38,720 nucleotides of DNA from an uncultured Eubacteriales bacterium. GTDB taxonomy: Bacteria > Bacillota > Clostridia > Christensenellales > CAG-138. The stretch spans positions 1-38,720 of the forward strand of contig URSN01000005.1 in NCBI GenBank assembly GCA_900550525.1, read 5' to 3'. Under the pieces are notes generated by a model, which worked only from the letters and a program-made list of their open reading frames with translations, had not been told where the DNA came from and searched no databases. Numbering within the stretch: the first letter of the stretch is position 1; each line of letters begins with the position of its first letter. This document shows positions 38,676-38,720 of the stretch, piece after piece. Position numbers and translations under genes: made by a program.

Positions 38676-38720
38676 CGCCTTGAGGGCGAGGGCGCGGACG
38701 CGCTGGCAATCGGAGACGTG

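Overview
The window is very GC-rich (roughly two thirds G+C by eye) and densely coded, with third-position GC so strong that almost every gene has a long spurious reading frame opposite it. The gene content points to an anaerobic, high-GC Firmicute of the class Clostridia. It has lipoprotein solute-binding proteins with Gram-positive signal peptides, a DUF4364 protein, KtrAB-type potassium uptake, a TM287/288-like heterodimeric ABC exporter, and an OB-fold lipoprotein of a kind common in gut Clostridia. This placement is inference from families, not from a marker gene. I saw no rRNA, tRNA, insertion sequence, phage gene or CRISPR array.

Layout. 1-2890: the end of an oligopeptide-type ABC ATPase, a hairpin, a MATE efflux pump and a LacI-type regulator joined by an ATGA overlap. 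2976-4859 (minus strand): a GNAT acetyltransferase with its own promoter, then a small operon of ASCH protein, 58-residue membrane protein and second GNAT enzyme. 5011-12630: a nucleoside-type (BMP/PnrA) ABC transporter operon, a cytosine-deaminase-like amidohydrolase and an IclR regulator. 12822-18320: TrkH/TrkA-type potassium uptake followed by the two-component pair KdpD/KdpE, without KdpFABC. 18336-21431: DUF4364 protein and a polar amino-acid ABC transporter. 21534-25036: heterodimeric ABC exporter. 25317-29273: a TetR gene followed by a four-gene redox cluster (flavin split-barrel protein, atypical SDR, DUF1295 steroid-5-alpha-reductase-like protein, unknown membrane protein). 29299-32116: a 5'-3' exonuclease, a HAD hydrolase and an RDD membrane protein. 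32163-38720: a CUT1 sugar-type ABC transporter, then a divergent SNase-like lipoprotein and an OB-fold lipoprotein that appears to be cut by a nonsense codon.

The most notable regulatory structure is in the IclR block. Upstream of both the transporter operon and the amidohydrolase lie two 15-bp dyads of the form TTYCR-N5-YGRAA, with centres exactly 21 bp apart and the downstream dyad 8-9 bp from a -35 element. A related dyad covers the -35 of the iclR gene. This suggests one regulon in which the IclR protein binds upstream of two target promoters, probably as an activator, and controls its own gene. The transporter would import a nucleobase-, nucleoside- or related N-heterocycle-like compound that the amidohydrolase processes. 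The amidohydrolase keeps the metal-ligand pattern of CodA but carries Gln where CodA has its catalytic Glu217 and Thr where CodA has Asp314, so its substrate is probably not cytosine.

The second region of interest is the TetR-headed cluster at 25317-29236. A perfect 16-bp palindrome sits across the predicted transcription start, and the enzymes downstream suggest reductive chemistry on a lipophilic substrate such as a steroid, quinone or terpenoid. That substrate is unproven.
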